DNA from: CAUZIR01 sp965250195
GTDB taxonomy: Bacteria; Chloroflexota; Dehalococcoidia; Lucifugimonadales; UBA2962
Direction: 5' to 3'
NCBI GenBank assembly: GCA_965250195.1
Contig: OZ252295.1
Coordinates: 868,001 to 932,000, forward strand
Length of the DNA stretch: 64,000 nucleotides
The notes beneath the pieces are model-generated. The model ran no database searches and was not told where the DNA came from. It saw nothing but the letters and a program-made list of their open reading frames with translations. Positions 15,621-24,091 of this stretch are shown one piece after another (position 1 is the stretch's first letter; every line of letters begins with the position of its first letter). Made by a program: the position numbers and the translations under genes.

Positions 15621-17855
15621 TTACGGGGGCGTCGCCGGGGTGAAGTCCCGCAGCTGCTCGTCGGAGAAGAACACGAACGCGTCCTCGCTCCCCAGCCTGA
15701 AATTCACCTCGCGGTAGAGGAAATAGTCCATCGCCCTGCGCCACGAGTCCCGGTCGCCAAACGATTTTACGAACTTCCCCAGCGTCAGCCCCCGGTAGGC
15801 CTGTTCCGGGAACCACCACCGGTGCTTGATCCGCACGCCGTCACCGAACTCCTCTTCCAATACGGGGGAAGTGTCCTGTTCATTGTTCGCATGGACCACC
15901 AGCACCTCCGCATCCGGAGGTACCGATGGCGTGGCGCCGTCGTAATTTGGGTACCCGGCCTGGGCGATGTCCCGCAGGTACCAGGCCCACGGCCACTGGA
16001 AGCCGCTCGTGCCATCGATCGTGACCCTGGGCAATTCGCCCTCAGACGCCGAGGTCGAAATGACGCTGGCCAGCTGCGGGATGTCCGGCGACGTCTGGGT
16101 GTAGACGATCATCTCCACCGGGACGTCGCCGTTGCGGTAGGCGGCCCTGGCCCCGGTTATAACCGTAATGACGGCCAGTACCGCAACCACTCCCACCACG
16201 GCCATGGCGGCGAACGGGCGGCGATCCACCACGCCGTAAAGGTAAAAGCCCGAGTAGATGACCCCTCCGGCTCCGATCAGCAAAACGACGAGGAGCCAGA
16301 GAGCGTTGCTGGCGTCCCCCTCGCCGAACAGCGCCAGGTTCCACAGCAGGAACCCCAGTAGCACCACCCAGACGGAAACGGCGAGGGCGGGCAATTTGAG
16401 CACACGCCTTAGCTCCAGGCCACCAAAGAGATCTCCAATAAACTTACCCCCCAGCACGATCAGCGGCAGCGTGATGTTCACAAGAAGCCAGGGCATCTTC
16501 TCGCTGGCGACCGTGTAAAGGACGAACGTTATGAGGGCCCAGTAGATGAGGAACCGGCCCAGGGGGTCGGGTCGCTTCCAGTAGTAAATGGCGGCCAGGC
16601 CCGAGAGCAACAGGGGCAGGAACTCGTACAGGGGCGTCATGATGAGGTAGTAGTAGCCGGGCTGATTTCCCCGCGCCTCGCCCTGCTGCACTATCCAGTA
16701 GCCGAGGCCGCGCCAGAAGCCCGAGCCCACTCCGCCTAAACAGGTGGAGAGCCCCTCCGAGCAGTTGGTGAAGAACGTGGTGTGCATGGGGATGAAGATC
16801 AGGTAGAAAATCAGCACCGCCCGCCACCACACGCCCCAGCGCCAGCGCCAGCCGATGTACACCGAGACCAGGGCGAGAGCGATCACCACCACCGTGGCGA
16901 GCGCGACCCCGCCGCCCGAGGGCGCTCCAATGTTGCCGCTCCTCGCCGCAAGGACTAAGTTCGAGCCGTCCGACTGGAACACGCTCACAAACGCCGACCA
17001 CAGCGGCAGCGTCAGCGCGCCGATGAGGATGAGCAGCGACGCCGGTCTGGACGCCCCGGCTACCGCGCCCTCGCCAAACAACTCCCCCCATCCGGCGGCG
17101 AGTATGCGCCAGGCGGCCACCGGAGGGGATACTCCGTAGAGGCGGTCCCGGCCCAGCCCGGTGTGAATGCGTTCCCATCCCCGTTTCACCACGAGGAACC
17201 CCAAGAACAATGCCATCACACCGGTGACTAGATACGCACTTTCTTTCGTGGCAAATGCCAGGCCCAGCAGGGCGGCCGAGCCGTACAGATAGCGGTTCTT
17301 GCCAGAGTCCATGTAGCGCCACATGAACACCACCAGGCCGAGGGTCCACAGGGCCATGAGAATGTCGTTGCGGGCGAACCGGGAGAAGTAGAGCATCGAG
17401 GGCGAAAACGCCAGCATGGTCGCCGTTGCCAGGGCGCCAATGCGGCCCAACCGGTGCCGCAGCAAATATGGCACCGCGACTATCGCCACCCCGGCGACCA
17501 CATACAGGATGCGGGCCGTAAAATCGCTCGCCCCGAACAGGTAAAACAGGCCCGCGTTGGCCTCGAACTGCAGCGGCCCGTGCATCATCGGGTTGTGCAC
17601 GAACGACTGCCCCTCAGACAGCTGCCATGAGAAGTAGGCGTGCAGGCTCTCGTCGTGGTGCAGGGCGCGGGAGCCCAGGTCCCACAGCCGCATCCCCGCA
17701 GCGACGCCTATCAGGCTGACGTAGGCCGCCAGCTCGGCCCAGCGCAGCCGCCTGTCCGGCCAGTCACCGTTTACGAAGCTGGTAAGTGCGCCCAGGGCAC
17801 GCCGTGTCGGGTCTCGCAAATGGTCCGTAGAGACGCCCAGTATTGCTGACGTCAA
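15621..17855 (-). CDS. TIGR03663-family membrane protein (Agl23-like, GT39-type)
   Basis: This 744-aa polytopic protein belongs to the flippase-activity-associated TIGR03663 family. The first external loop has LHHDESLHAYFSWQL, the acidic motif expected of GT-C glycosyltransferases (the GT39/oligosaccharyltransferase-like fold). The C-terminal third is a soluble domain, probably outside the cytoplasm. The start is TTG at 17855, overlapping the DUF2298 stop by four bases (TTGA). The pairing of this family with DUF2298/TIGR03662 is known from Chloroflexi and archaea, but the substrate has not been established to my knowledge. The LPG-synthase-like gene follows after 75 nt. Confidence 0.85.
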   Translation of the reverse strand: MTSAILGVSTDHLRDPTRRALGALTSFVNGDWPDRRLRWAELAAYVSLIGVAAGMRLWDLGSRALHHDESLHAYFSWQLSEGQSFVHNPMMHGPLQFEANAGLFYLFGASDFTARILYVVAGVAIVAVPYLLRHRLGRIGALATATMLAFSPSMLYFSRFARNDILMALWTLGLVVFMWRYMDSGKNRYLYGSAALLGLAFATKESAYLVTGVMALFLGFLVVKRGWERIHTGLGRDRLYGVSPPVAAWRILAAGWGELFGEGAVAGASRPASLLILIGALTLPLWSAFVSVFQSDGSNLVLAARSGNIGAPSGGGVALATVVVIALALVSVYIGWRWRWGVWWRAVLIFYLIFIPMHTTFFTNCSEGLSTCLGGVGSGFWRGLGYWIVQQGEARGNQPGYYYLIMTPLYEFLPLLLSGLAAIYYWKRPDPLGRFLIYWALITFVLYTVASEKMPWLLVNITLPLIVLGGKFIGDLFGGLELRRVLKLPALAVSVWVVLLGFLLWNLALFGEGDASNALWLLVVLLIGAGGVIYSGFYLYGVVDRRPFAAMAVVGVVAVLAVITVITGARAAYRNGDVPVEMIVYTQTSPDIPQLASVISTSASEGELPRVTIDGTSGFQWPWAWYLRDIAQAGYPNYDGATPSVPPDAEVLVVHANNEQDTSPVLEEEFGDGVRIKHRWWFPEQAYRGLTLGKFVKSFGDRDSWRRAMDYFLYREVNFRLGSEDAFVFFSDEQLRDFTPATPP

Positions 17856-20275
17856 GACCCGGCCCCAGACGCAGACCCGGCCTCGGGCAGCCGATAGATC
17901 ACCACCGTTTGGTTGGAAAAGACTCTAATCATGAATTTTTCGAACTTTCTGATGCCGTCCGTGCCGTACGTCCTGCGCTCTCTCGGACCGACGTACACGT
18001 ACTCTACGTCGTACTTGCCGAGCAAGTTCCTGGCGATCTCGAAGTCCGTTGACTCATAGATGAGCTGGACGTCGTCCTCGCGCCCGTCGAACGGCTCAGA
18101 CGAGCCGCGCCACTGTCGTTCGTGACCGGGCCAGCCCAACACGGTGGGCATGCCGGTGGCTGATGACACACGTCCGAACTCGGTGTACGAGCCGCCGATG
18201 GCCTCAAGTATGCCGGAGTCCCCGTCGGCGCTGTCCCGGAGGAACTCGATGGCCTCGAGTTCGTCCGAGTTCCCGATCGCGAGATGCGCCAGCCCGTCCA
18301 GCCCGACTGGGCCGTCCGGCAGATCCGGCTTGCTCCCAAGCGCCGCTGCCGGGTAGTAGAGCGCCATGACCAGCAAAACGCAAAAAGCTCCCGCCCACAC
18401 GGTGGACAGCACCCGCTCATAACCCCTCGAAACGCCCATACGCGACGTCCAATAGTAGAAGGCGAATCCCCCGGCGAGCGAGAGCAATATCCAGGCCTGG
18501 TAATAAAACTTGAAAACCGTGTTCATGCGGGTGCCGAACTGGTCGCCAACGAAAACCAGCTCCGGCCCGAGCAGCAGCAGCAGGCCGAACACTGCCAGTG
18601 CCGACGCGAAGCCGAAGCCCGGCAGACCCCGAGGACGCTCCTTGAGCACCCATAGCACGGCGTAGGCGCCGACCGAGACGAGCAGGGCCAGCGGCAGCAG
18701 CTGGAAGAAGCGCTCGACCACCCCGGCATCATTCGTAGATCCCCACGCCAGCACCCCCAGCCAGGCGATGAACGGGCCAAAACCGATGGCCAGCGACGTC
18801 AGGGCCGTACGGCGCCATCCCGAATCCAACCGGGCAGACCAGAAACCGGACACCAACATCGGGACGACCGCGAAGAGCAGCAGACCCCAGACGATGAGGA
18901 AGTGGACCGGCCGGGTGGTCGCCTCGACCACCGGGCGAATGCCGGAAAACTGGCTCTGAAACGAGCCGAAGTAGGGCAGATAGAAGACGAACGCCAGGCC
19001 GATAACAACCAGCCCCACGGGCACCACCGACAGCAAGATGTCTCTCAGCGACGGCCCCCGTGCGGCGTATGCCCGGAGCGCTGCCACACCCAAAAAGACG
19101 GCCGCGAACACCGGCAAATCCCAGGCGTTGATGAAGCCCAGGCCGCCAAGCGCAAGTCCGAGCAGCGCTAGCGACGGCAGGCCTGGGGCGAAGCCCCTTA
19201 CCCAGGCACCGGTGGCGACGGCCGCACCATGCCGTCTGGAGACCCTCGCCAGGCTGCCCGCCCGAGCGGCCAAGGGTCGTGCGGACGCCATGAAATTGGC
19301 GCACAACGCGAGAAACAGCACCACAAACGGCAGCGACATAAAGTGCGGGTGCAAGTCTCCCAAAAGCGTCGAAAAGAACGGGAACTCCTGGATGGTGAAG
19401 TCGATTCCCTGCCCGCCTTCGAAGGTGTTTATCACCCGGCTGGAGCGCCACCACCACCAGAACTCGTTCGGTCGCCAGCCCTCCGTTAGCTGGGGCGCCG
19501 GGCCATCCAGGCCGTCAATACCTATCCAGTCCCAGAACCGGCCGGAGCCCATGCCATTGGCGCGCATGAACTCTAAAACCCCCTCCAGGTTCGCCGCCGC
19601 CACCAACAGCAGCGCCGCCAGCACCCCGGACGCCAGCGCGATTTTTATGCAACCCCCGGTGGCGGTTACGAGGTTGTAGACCAGTCCCACCGCTCCAGCC
19701 GCCGCCATCGCCGGAATGAGGGCGAGCGACAGGTTGTAAGCGACACTCGACACTACTCCCGTGAGATTGCCGAGCGCGCCCATCATCCAGAAACCGAAGT
19801 AGTAGTAGCTGACCGCTTCGCCCCGCAGCCAGGGGTCCTCGGGCGGAGCGAAGTCGGCGCGCATCGAGGCGTTGAGGAATGCCAGGTCCATGGGCTGCTC
19901 GGTGTGGCTTATGGCCGGGTCGAACGCCCGGTAAAGCGTCCAGCCGACAAAGACCCCTAAGAATACGAGCTCTGCTACGACGAGCGCCTTCCACTGGCTG
20001 CGAATGTGGGCCAGCAACTCGTCGCCACGTTTGTAAACGATCCACACCGCCAGGGCGGCCATCAGAATCAACGCCACCTGGGGTCCCAACCGGGCGTTGG
20101 GCAGGATATGGGCGGCGCTAAGTATCCAGGTCAGGTAGCCGATCAGCAGCATGCCGAGCGGCTTGGCCAGCGTCAGTCCCCTGTCCTTTAGGCCACCCAG
20201 GGCGACAAACGCGAGTGGGATGGCGACGAGGCCGATCACCTCGATGCCGATCAGCCACAGGACGGCGTCGAGCAA
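17852..20275 (-). CDS. DUF2298 / TIGR03662 'YYY' membrane protein
   Basis: An 807-aa, very hydrophobic polytopic protein. It contains the run of tyrosines that names the family (VSYYYFGFW, about residues 154-162) and charged lumenal motifs such as FWWWWRSSRVI and FTIQEFPFFS with LHPHFM. TIGR03662 (chlor_Arch_YYY) proteins are thought to be GT-C type glycosyltransferases or partners of one. The start is TTG at 20275, only five bases after the ftsY stop codon, so the gene is read in the ftsY transcript. The TIGR03663 gene overlaps its end. Confidence 0.85.
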   Translation of the reverse strand: MLDAVLWLIGIEVIGLVAIPLAFVALGGLKDRGLTLAKPLGMLLIGYLTWILSAAHILPNARLGPQVALILMAALAVWIVYKRGDELLAHIRSQWKALVVAELVFLGVFVGWTLYRAFDPAISHTEQPMDLAFLNASMRADFAPPEDPWLRGEAVSYYYFGFWMMGALGNLTGVVSSVAYNLSLALIPAMAAAGAVGLVYNLVTATGGCIKIALASGVLAALLLVAAANLEGVLEFMRANGMGSGRFWDWIGIDGLDGPAPQLTEGWRPNEFWWWWRSSRVINTFEGGQGIDFTIQEFPFFSTLLGDLHPHFMSLPFVVLFLALCANFMASARPLAARAGSLARVSRRHGAAVATGAWVRGFAPGLPSLALLGLALGGLGFINAWDLPVFAAVFLGVAALRAYAARGPSLRDILLSVVPVGLVVIGLAFVFYLPYFGSFQSQFSGIRPVVEATTRPVHFLIVWGLLLFAVVPMLVSGFWSARLDSGWRRTALTSLAIGFGPFIAWLGVLAWGSTNDAGVVERFFQLLPLALLVSVGAYAVLWVLKERPRGLPGFGFASALAVFGLLLLLGPELVFVGDQFGTRMNTVFKFYYQAWILLSLAGGFAFYYWTSRMGVSRGYERVLSTVWAGAFCVLLVMALYYPAAALGSKPDLPDGPVGLDGLAHLAIGNSDELEAIEFLRDSADGDSGILEAIGGSYTEFGRVSSATGMPTVLGWPGHERQWRGSSEPFDGREDDVQLIYESTDFEIARNLLGKYDVEYVYVGPRERRTYGTDGIRKFEKFMIRVFSNQTVVIYRLPEAGSASGAGS

Positions 20276-20280
20276 AGTAA

Positions 20281-21234
20281 CTAGCCCCCGGTCGCCGAGA
20301 AGAGGGCGTCGGCGAACGCGCCGGGCTCGAACGGGGCCAGGTCGTCGAGCCCTTCACCGGTGCCTAAAAACAGTATCGGCAAACCCAGTTCCGCGACGAT
20401 GGCCAGCACCACGCCGCCCTTGGCGGTGCCATCGAGCTTGGACACTACGACGCCATCACAGCCAACGGCATCAGTGAACGAGCGCGCCTGGGCCAGCCCG
20501 TTTTGCCCGGTAGTCGCGTCCAGGACCATGATCACCCGCAGCTCCCCGCCCTCGGCCCGCTCCACCACGCGCCACATCTTTTTGATCTCCTCCATCAGAT
20601 TGGCCTTGGTATGCAGGCGGCCGGCGGTGTCGATAATGGCCACGTCGATGCCCTGGGCCTTCGCCGCCTGGATGGTGTCGAACGCGACGGCGCCGGCGTC
20701 GGCCTCCATGCTGTGGGCGACCACTCGAACGTCGAGCTTGTCCCCCCACACCTGCAACTGTTCGATAGCCGCCGCGCGAAACGTATCGGCGGCGCCCAGG
20801 ATCACCCCCATTCCACGGGAGCCGTACAGGTGGGCCAGCTTGGCGATGGTGGTCGTCTTACCCACGCCATTGACGCCGACCATCAGCAACACGAGAGGGC
20901 GGCTGCCCGCAGTCGGGTCGAGCAACCGGTCGAGCTGGTTCGCACTGTCATCGGCAGCCAATAGGGCCCCGACCTCTTCCCGGAGCGCGGCAAACGCGAC
21001 GCTCGCGTCGGCTATTCGCTCTGTTGCGACGCGATCTCGCAGGCGCTCGATCAGGGCGAACGTGGTCGTAACACCGACGTCGGCGGCGATCAGGGCCTCC
21101 TCCAAGTCGTCCCACAGCTCGTCATCAAGGCTTCCACGGCCGAAAAGAGCCGACATGCGCCCGGTCCAACTGCGGGCGGTCTTGGCCATGGCGCCTTCGG
21201 CCTTTTTCTTGCTGCCTATCCCGAACAGTCGCAG
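20281..21234 (-). CDS. ftsY: Signal recognition particle receptor FtsY
   Basis: This is the SRP-receptor GTPase that docks ribosome-SRP complexes at the membrane. The NG domain is complete: G1 GVNGVGKTTTIAKLAHLY, DTAGRLHTK (G3) and SKLDGTAKGG (G4). The proposed start is a CTG at 21234 giving LRLFGIGSKKKAEG, the normal short FtsY N-terminus (317 aa). It has GGAG eight bases upstream and a TACAAT -10-like hexamer at 21256-21261. An upstream ATG at 21312 is possible but would precede that -10. The longest open frame begins before a transcription terminator and cannot be right. The DUF2298 gene follows after 5 nt, so the receptor is co-transcribed with large membrane proteins. Confidence 0.93.
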   Translation of the reverse strand: MRLFGIGSKKKAEGAMAKTARSWTGRMSALFGRGSLDDELWDDLEEALIAADVGVTTTFALIERLRDRVATERIADASVAFAALREEVGALLAADDSANQLDRLLDPTAGSRPLVLLMVGVNGVGKTTTIAKLAHLYGSRGMGVILGAADTFRAAAIEQLQVWGDKLDVRVVAHSMEADAGAVAFDTIQAAKAQGIDVAIIDTAGRLHTKANLMEEIKKMWRVVERAEGGELRVIMVLDATTGQNGLAQARSFTDAVGCDGVVVSKLDGTAKGGVVLAIVAELGLPILFLGTGEGLDDLAPFEPGAFADALFSATGG

Positions 21235-21255
21235 ATCGCTGTCTCCAGGGTCGTT

Positions 21256-21261
21256 ATTGTA
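21256..21261 (-). promoter_or_regulatory. Candidate -10 box for ftsY operon
   Basis: The minus strand reads TACAAT 21 bases before the proposed CTG start of ftsY, leaving room for GGAG (21243-21246). No good -35 is seen. The region lies downstream of a strong terminator, so a promoter is needed somewhere between 21380 and 21250. Confidence 0.35.
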
Positions 21262-21381
21262 CTGGTCAAACGGGCAGGGAGCCCGGTGCCATCGGCTCCA
21301 CGAGACTACCATGGAGGGCACTCCATGACCAGTTTGCCTCGCCAACTGCCCCCCGAATTGGACAGCTAACGGGGGGACAAC

Positions 21382-21413
21382 AAAAAAGGAGCGTCCGCCT
21401 GAGCGGACGCTCC
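21382..21413 (-). terminator. Strong intrinsic terminator of the 50-aa ORF
   Basis: An 11-bp perfect stem, GGAGCGTCCGC / GCGGACGCTCC, with a four-base loop (21388-21413). On the minus strand it is followed directly by TTTTTTG. This is a textbook Rho-independent terminator for leftward transcription. It closes the transcript of the small ORF at 21469-21621 and separates it from ftsY. Confidence 0.85.
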
Positions 21414-21468
21414 CCATTTTGCTCAAAAGCCAGTTCCGACCGCTAAGGTCGGACCTGGCCAGAATTGG

Positions 21469-21621
21469 CTACCGGCGTCGCATGATCGAGCGGTAGTCCC
21501 TGCGTGCCTCGTTGATAGTGGGTCCGCCGACTGTCCGGCTGGCACCCAACGAGCGCAGGTAGTGCTCGAACTCGGACGAACCCGTGCTCTCGCGCATCGC
21601 TGTAATGAACTTGTGGAACAT
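21469..21621 (-). CDS. Small protein of 50 aa, unknown function
   Basis: The frame begins MFHKFITAMRESTGSSEFEH and ends in a basic tail, YRSIMRRR. I do not recognise the family. Support for a real gene is the GGGGGAG ribosome-binding site a few bases before the ATG, the strong intrinsic terminator 55 bases after the stop, and its position divergent from a LysR regulator across a palindromic site. The product is basic (pI clearly above 9 by composition), has no membrane segment and no Cys. A target or binding partner under LysR control is a guess. A longer frame on the same strand (21423-21710) has no ribosome-binding site and was rejected. Confidence 0.6.
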   Translation of the reverse strand: MFHKFITAMRESTGSSEFEHYLRSLGASRTVGGPTINEARRDYRSIMRRR

Positions 21622-21715
21622 AATTCTCCCCCTGTCTTGTTTCTGGGGCCCTGGGACCCTCTTTTACTTACAAACAATTGTCTCGCCGTAGTAACATTGC
21701 GTCCACACATGTTGC

Positions 21716-21743
21716 TAGATGATAAACATCTAATGTCTAGATG
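21716..21743. promoter_or_regulatory. Overlapping palindromic operator, LysR-type
   Basis: Two perfect inverted repeats share a half-site: TAGATG-ATAAA-CATCTA (21716-21732) and CATCTA-ATGTC-TAGATG (21727-21743). The second has the T-N11-A spacing of LysR boxes. The site is 23 bases before the lysR ATG and about 95 bases from the divergent small ORF, where an autoregulated LysR protein would be expected to bind. Confidence 0.65.
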
Positions 21744-21766
21744 ATGTAACGCGGCAGGAGGATGGC

Positions 21767-22654
21767 ATGGAGCTAAGAGAATTGAGGAGTTTCACCACGG
21801 CGGCGAAGCTGCGCAGCATCACCCGCGCCGCGGAGGAGCTGGGCATGGGCCAGCCCACAGTCACCACCCACATCAAAAAGCTGGAAAAGGAATTGAACAC
21901 GGTCCTCTTCGACCGGATCAAGCGGCCGATCCAGCTCACTCCTGCTGGCGCCACCCTGGCAGAGCTGGCAACGCCGTTGGTCGAGGGCATCGACTCTCTG
22001 GCGGCGGACACCGGCATCGCCGAGCGGGAGAGCCCGGTGCGCATGGCCTCCACTCACGACATCATCCCCCACCGGCTGCTGCGGGTGGTGCGGATATTCC
22101 TGGCCTCGCACCCGCACGCGCACCTGCGCATCCTTTCAGGCCGCCGAGAAGAGGTGGTTCACATGGTCGAAGACGGGACTGTGGACATGGGCCTCGTACC
22201 GGGCCCGGAACGGGGGATGGAGTTCGACTTCCAGCCGCTATTCGGCTACGAGCGGGTACTGATAACCCCGGTCGGTCATCCCCTGTTGGACACCCCACTA
22301 ACGACGTTGGACGAGATCGCTCGCTGGCCGCTAATCATGATGGGCCGGGGCACCTACACTAGGGTCATGCTGGAGGGCGAGTTTCGGCGCCGGGGGCTCG
22401 ATTACGAAATTATCGTAGAACTCGACTCGATGGACATGATCAAGCGCTACGTGGCCTTGGGAATGGGTGTTTCGGTCGGGCCCCGTTTGGCTATTGACCC
22501 CGAGGACCAGGAACAACTCGGAGTCGTCGGCCTCGCTCACCTGTTGCCGGTGGAGCAGGCCGGCATCATCACGCTGCGGGGCAAGACGCTTTCGACGCCC
22601 GCAAAGATGTTCATCCAGACGTTAAGGGACGCCCTGGCCGTACGGGCCACTTAG
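21767..22654 (+). CDS. LysR-family transcriptional regulator
   Basis: This 295-aa protein has an N-terminal winged helix-turn-helix (residues 1-60; SITRAAEELGMGQPTVTTHI) with the usual linker helix. A periplasmic-binding-like effector domain follows to residue 290. The ligand is unknown. The effector domain keeps typical LysR landmarks (TVDMGLVPGPERG; VALGMGVSVGPRLA). The start at 21767 has AGGAGG six bases upstream. The palindromic site at 21716-21743 suggests autoregulation and control of the divergent 50-aa ORF. The 3' end runs into one unit of a 40-bp tandem duplication shared with the convergent sortase gene. Confidence 0.93.
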   Translation: MELRELRSFTTAAKLRSITRAAEELGMGQPTVTTHIKKLEKELNTVLFDRIKRPIQLTPAGATLAELATPLVEGIDSLAADTGIAERESPVRMASTHDIIPHRLLRVVRIFLASHPHAHLRILSGRREEVVHMVEDGTVDMGLVPGPERGMEFDFQPLFGYERVLITPVGHPLLDTPLTTLDEIARWPLIMMGRGTYTRVMLEGEFRRRGLDYEIIVELDSMDMIKRYVALGMGVSVGPRLAIDPEDQEQLGVVGLAHLLPVEQAGIITLRGKTLSTPAKMFIQTLRDALAVRAT

Positions 22655-22724
22655 GCCCGAACTCCCACGAGCCTGGCGGGAGCAGGCCACTTAGGCCCGG
22701 ACGCCAACCAGTTTGGCGGTGACC
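22645..22724. repeat. 40-bp tandem duplication at the sortase 3' end
   Basis: Two units begin with the same 15 bases, GGCCACTTAGGCCCG (from 22645 and 22685), then diverge with scattered differences. Unit two encodes the real sortase C-terminus (KLVGVRA and stop); unit one repeats it as RLVGVRA and stop. The lysR stop codon lies in unit one. Confidence 0.8.
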
Positions 22725-23731
22725 AACAGCCGGTGGCTGTAATCGAGCCTGGGCACACAGGTGACCAGCGTGATGTAGACACCGTCGGTCTCGTACAGCC
22801 GCAGGTCGTCCGCGTGCATGACCTGGGTCGCCACCACCTCGTAAAGGTACTCCCCGGTGTCGCTCTCCACGACGACATAGACCGCCCCCTCCCCGACCTC
22901 GGAGAAGTGCTTCAAAAGCTGTGGTATCTCGGGCAGTCGCTGGAACACGTTGCCCTCGCCCGCGAACGGGCTCTCGAGGTGGCCGAAGAACCAGCCGTTC
23001 CCCAGCTCGCCGGGGTCGGCGGTGTCGGGAATGTGGCCCACGGTGTTGTCCGGCGTCTCGTACTCCCGGCTATTACCGAGATCAAGAATGGCCAGTTCGT
23101 TCACCCCTGACTCTACGTCGATGGACGGAATGCGCAGCCCGTGAGCCACCGTCTTTGGCTCGGCAAAGCGCCGGTAGTCGTCCGCCGACGCCGCCTCGAA
23201 GCCCTCGGGCAGGCCCAGTACGGTACGAATATCGGTCCCCGCCCTGAGGGGCTCATGCCAGTACTTGGGGTGCAGATCGGCGCCGGTGTACATGGCGGCG
23301 TAGCGCCTCGCCAGGGCCCCGGTCGAGGCCAGGGTCGCGGTGGGAGAGTCGGCCGGGTCTTGTTCTACAACAAGGCTCGCATCAACATCTTCGGCCGACG
23401 TCCCGACATCGGGCGCCGCAGCATCGGCGACGGGTTCAACTACCGGGTCGGGCTCGGAATCTCCCTCGGAGTCGCCGACGGGGCGAGCGACCGTTACGCG
23501 CTCCACTTCCTCGACGTTGAAGTTTAAGTCGTCGAGGTTGGAGCGCCCGTAGGCTCCGTAACCAACGTAGGAGCCAAGGGCTGCCAGGACGACCACCCCT
23601 AGAATGATCATGCCGTACCCCACTCGCCGGCCCGTAAACGAGCCTGTGAAGCGGGAGGGAAGAAAGCTCATCTGCATCTTGTACGCGAGACCGGCCGGGC
23701 CGGTTCCCCCAGGTGGATCAGCCTGGCGCAT
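22691..23731 (-). CDS. Sortase-family transpeptidase
   Basis: A membrane-anchored cysteine transpeptidase of up to 346 aa. It has a short cytoplasmic N-terminus, one membrane helix at about residues 40-58 and an acidic low-complexity linker to about 130. The sortase barrel has catalytic H251 (WFFGHLESP), C325 (ITLVTCVPR) and R334 (SHRLLVTAKL). Sortases join proteins with LPxTG-like tails to the envelope; no such substrate is seen in the window. The class is not assigned. The start is uncertain: ATG at 23731, 23677 or 23671, none with a clear ribosome-binding site; all keep the membrane helix. The zinc-ribbon gene ends 9 nt upstream. Confidence 0.88.
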   Translation of the reverse strand: MRQADPPGGTGPAGLAYKMQMSFLPSRFTGSFTGRRVGYGMIILGVVVLAALGSYVGYGAYGRSNLDDLNFNVEEVERVTVARPVGDSEGDSEPDPVVEPVADAAAPDVGTSAEDVDASLVVEQDPADSPTATLASTGALARRYAAMYTGADLHPKYWHEPLRAGTDIRTVLGLPEGFEAASADDYRRFAEPKTVAHGLRIPSIDVESGVNELAILDLGNSREYETPDNTVGHIPDTADPGELGNGWFFGHLESPFAGEGNVFQRLPEIPQLLKHFSEVGEGAVYVVVESDTGEYLYEVVATQVMHADDLRLYETDGVYITLVTCVPRLDYSHRLLVTAKLVGVRA

Positions 23732-23740
23732 GCCCCGTGG

Positions 23741-23953
23741 CTAGCGCATGCGGGGAGAGTGGGCGGCCCCGTTGGTGATGGGCTCATTGATGTAGACGTC
23801 CCCGTTGCGAATCTTGATGTTGTATCCGCACTCGGGGTTGGAGCACACCCAGGCCTTGAAATGGATGGGAGCGCCCTGGCTCCCGAAGTCGGAGAGTGGC
23901 AATAGATCGCCATCCTCGCATTTGTGACAGTTGGGAAACCCGTGACCCAGCAT
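23741..23953 (-). CDS. Small zinc-ribbon protein, 70 aa
   Basis: A 70-aa protein with two Cys pairs, C9-x2-C12 and C37-x4-C42 (NCHKC ... VCSNPECGYN), as expected for a single zinc ribbon. The function is unknown; such proteins may bind nucleic acid or act as adaptors. AGGAGG lies six to seven bases before the ATG, making the start secure. The sortase gene follows within 9 nt, so they are likely co-transcribed. The upstream 138 bases hold its leader and nothing else I can identify. Confidence 0.75.
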   Translation of the reverse strand: MLGHGFPNCHKCEDGDLLPLSDFGSQGAPIHFKAWVCSNPECGYNIKIRNGDVYINEPITNGAAHSPRMR

Positions 23954-24091
23954 TTTTCGCCTCCTCTCTCCACTCTCGTCTCGCGGCCTAAACCCCCAAG
24001 GGTCGCGCTTGCTGCTAGCGCACCGGCACGACGGCGCGGCGCCGAAAGTGTAACACAGGACCAGGGCCGTCCAGCACCTGGAGACCAGCCT

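Noticed and set aside
21423..21710. A 95-codon minus-strand frame in the lysR upstream region.
   Set aside because: It has no ribosome-binding site, spans the LysR-side leader and ends inside the terminator region; the overlapping 50-aa frame has much better signals.
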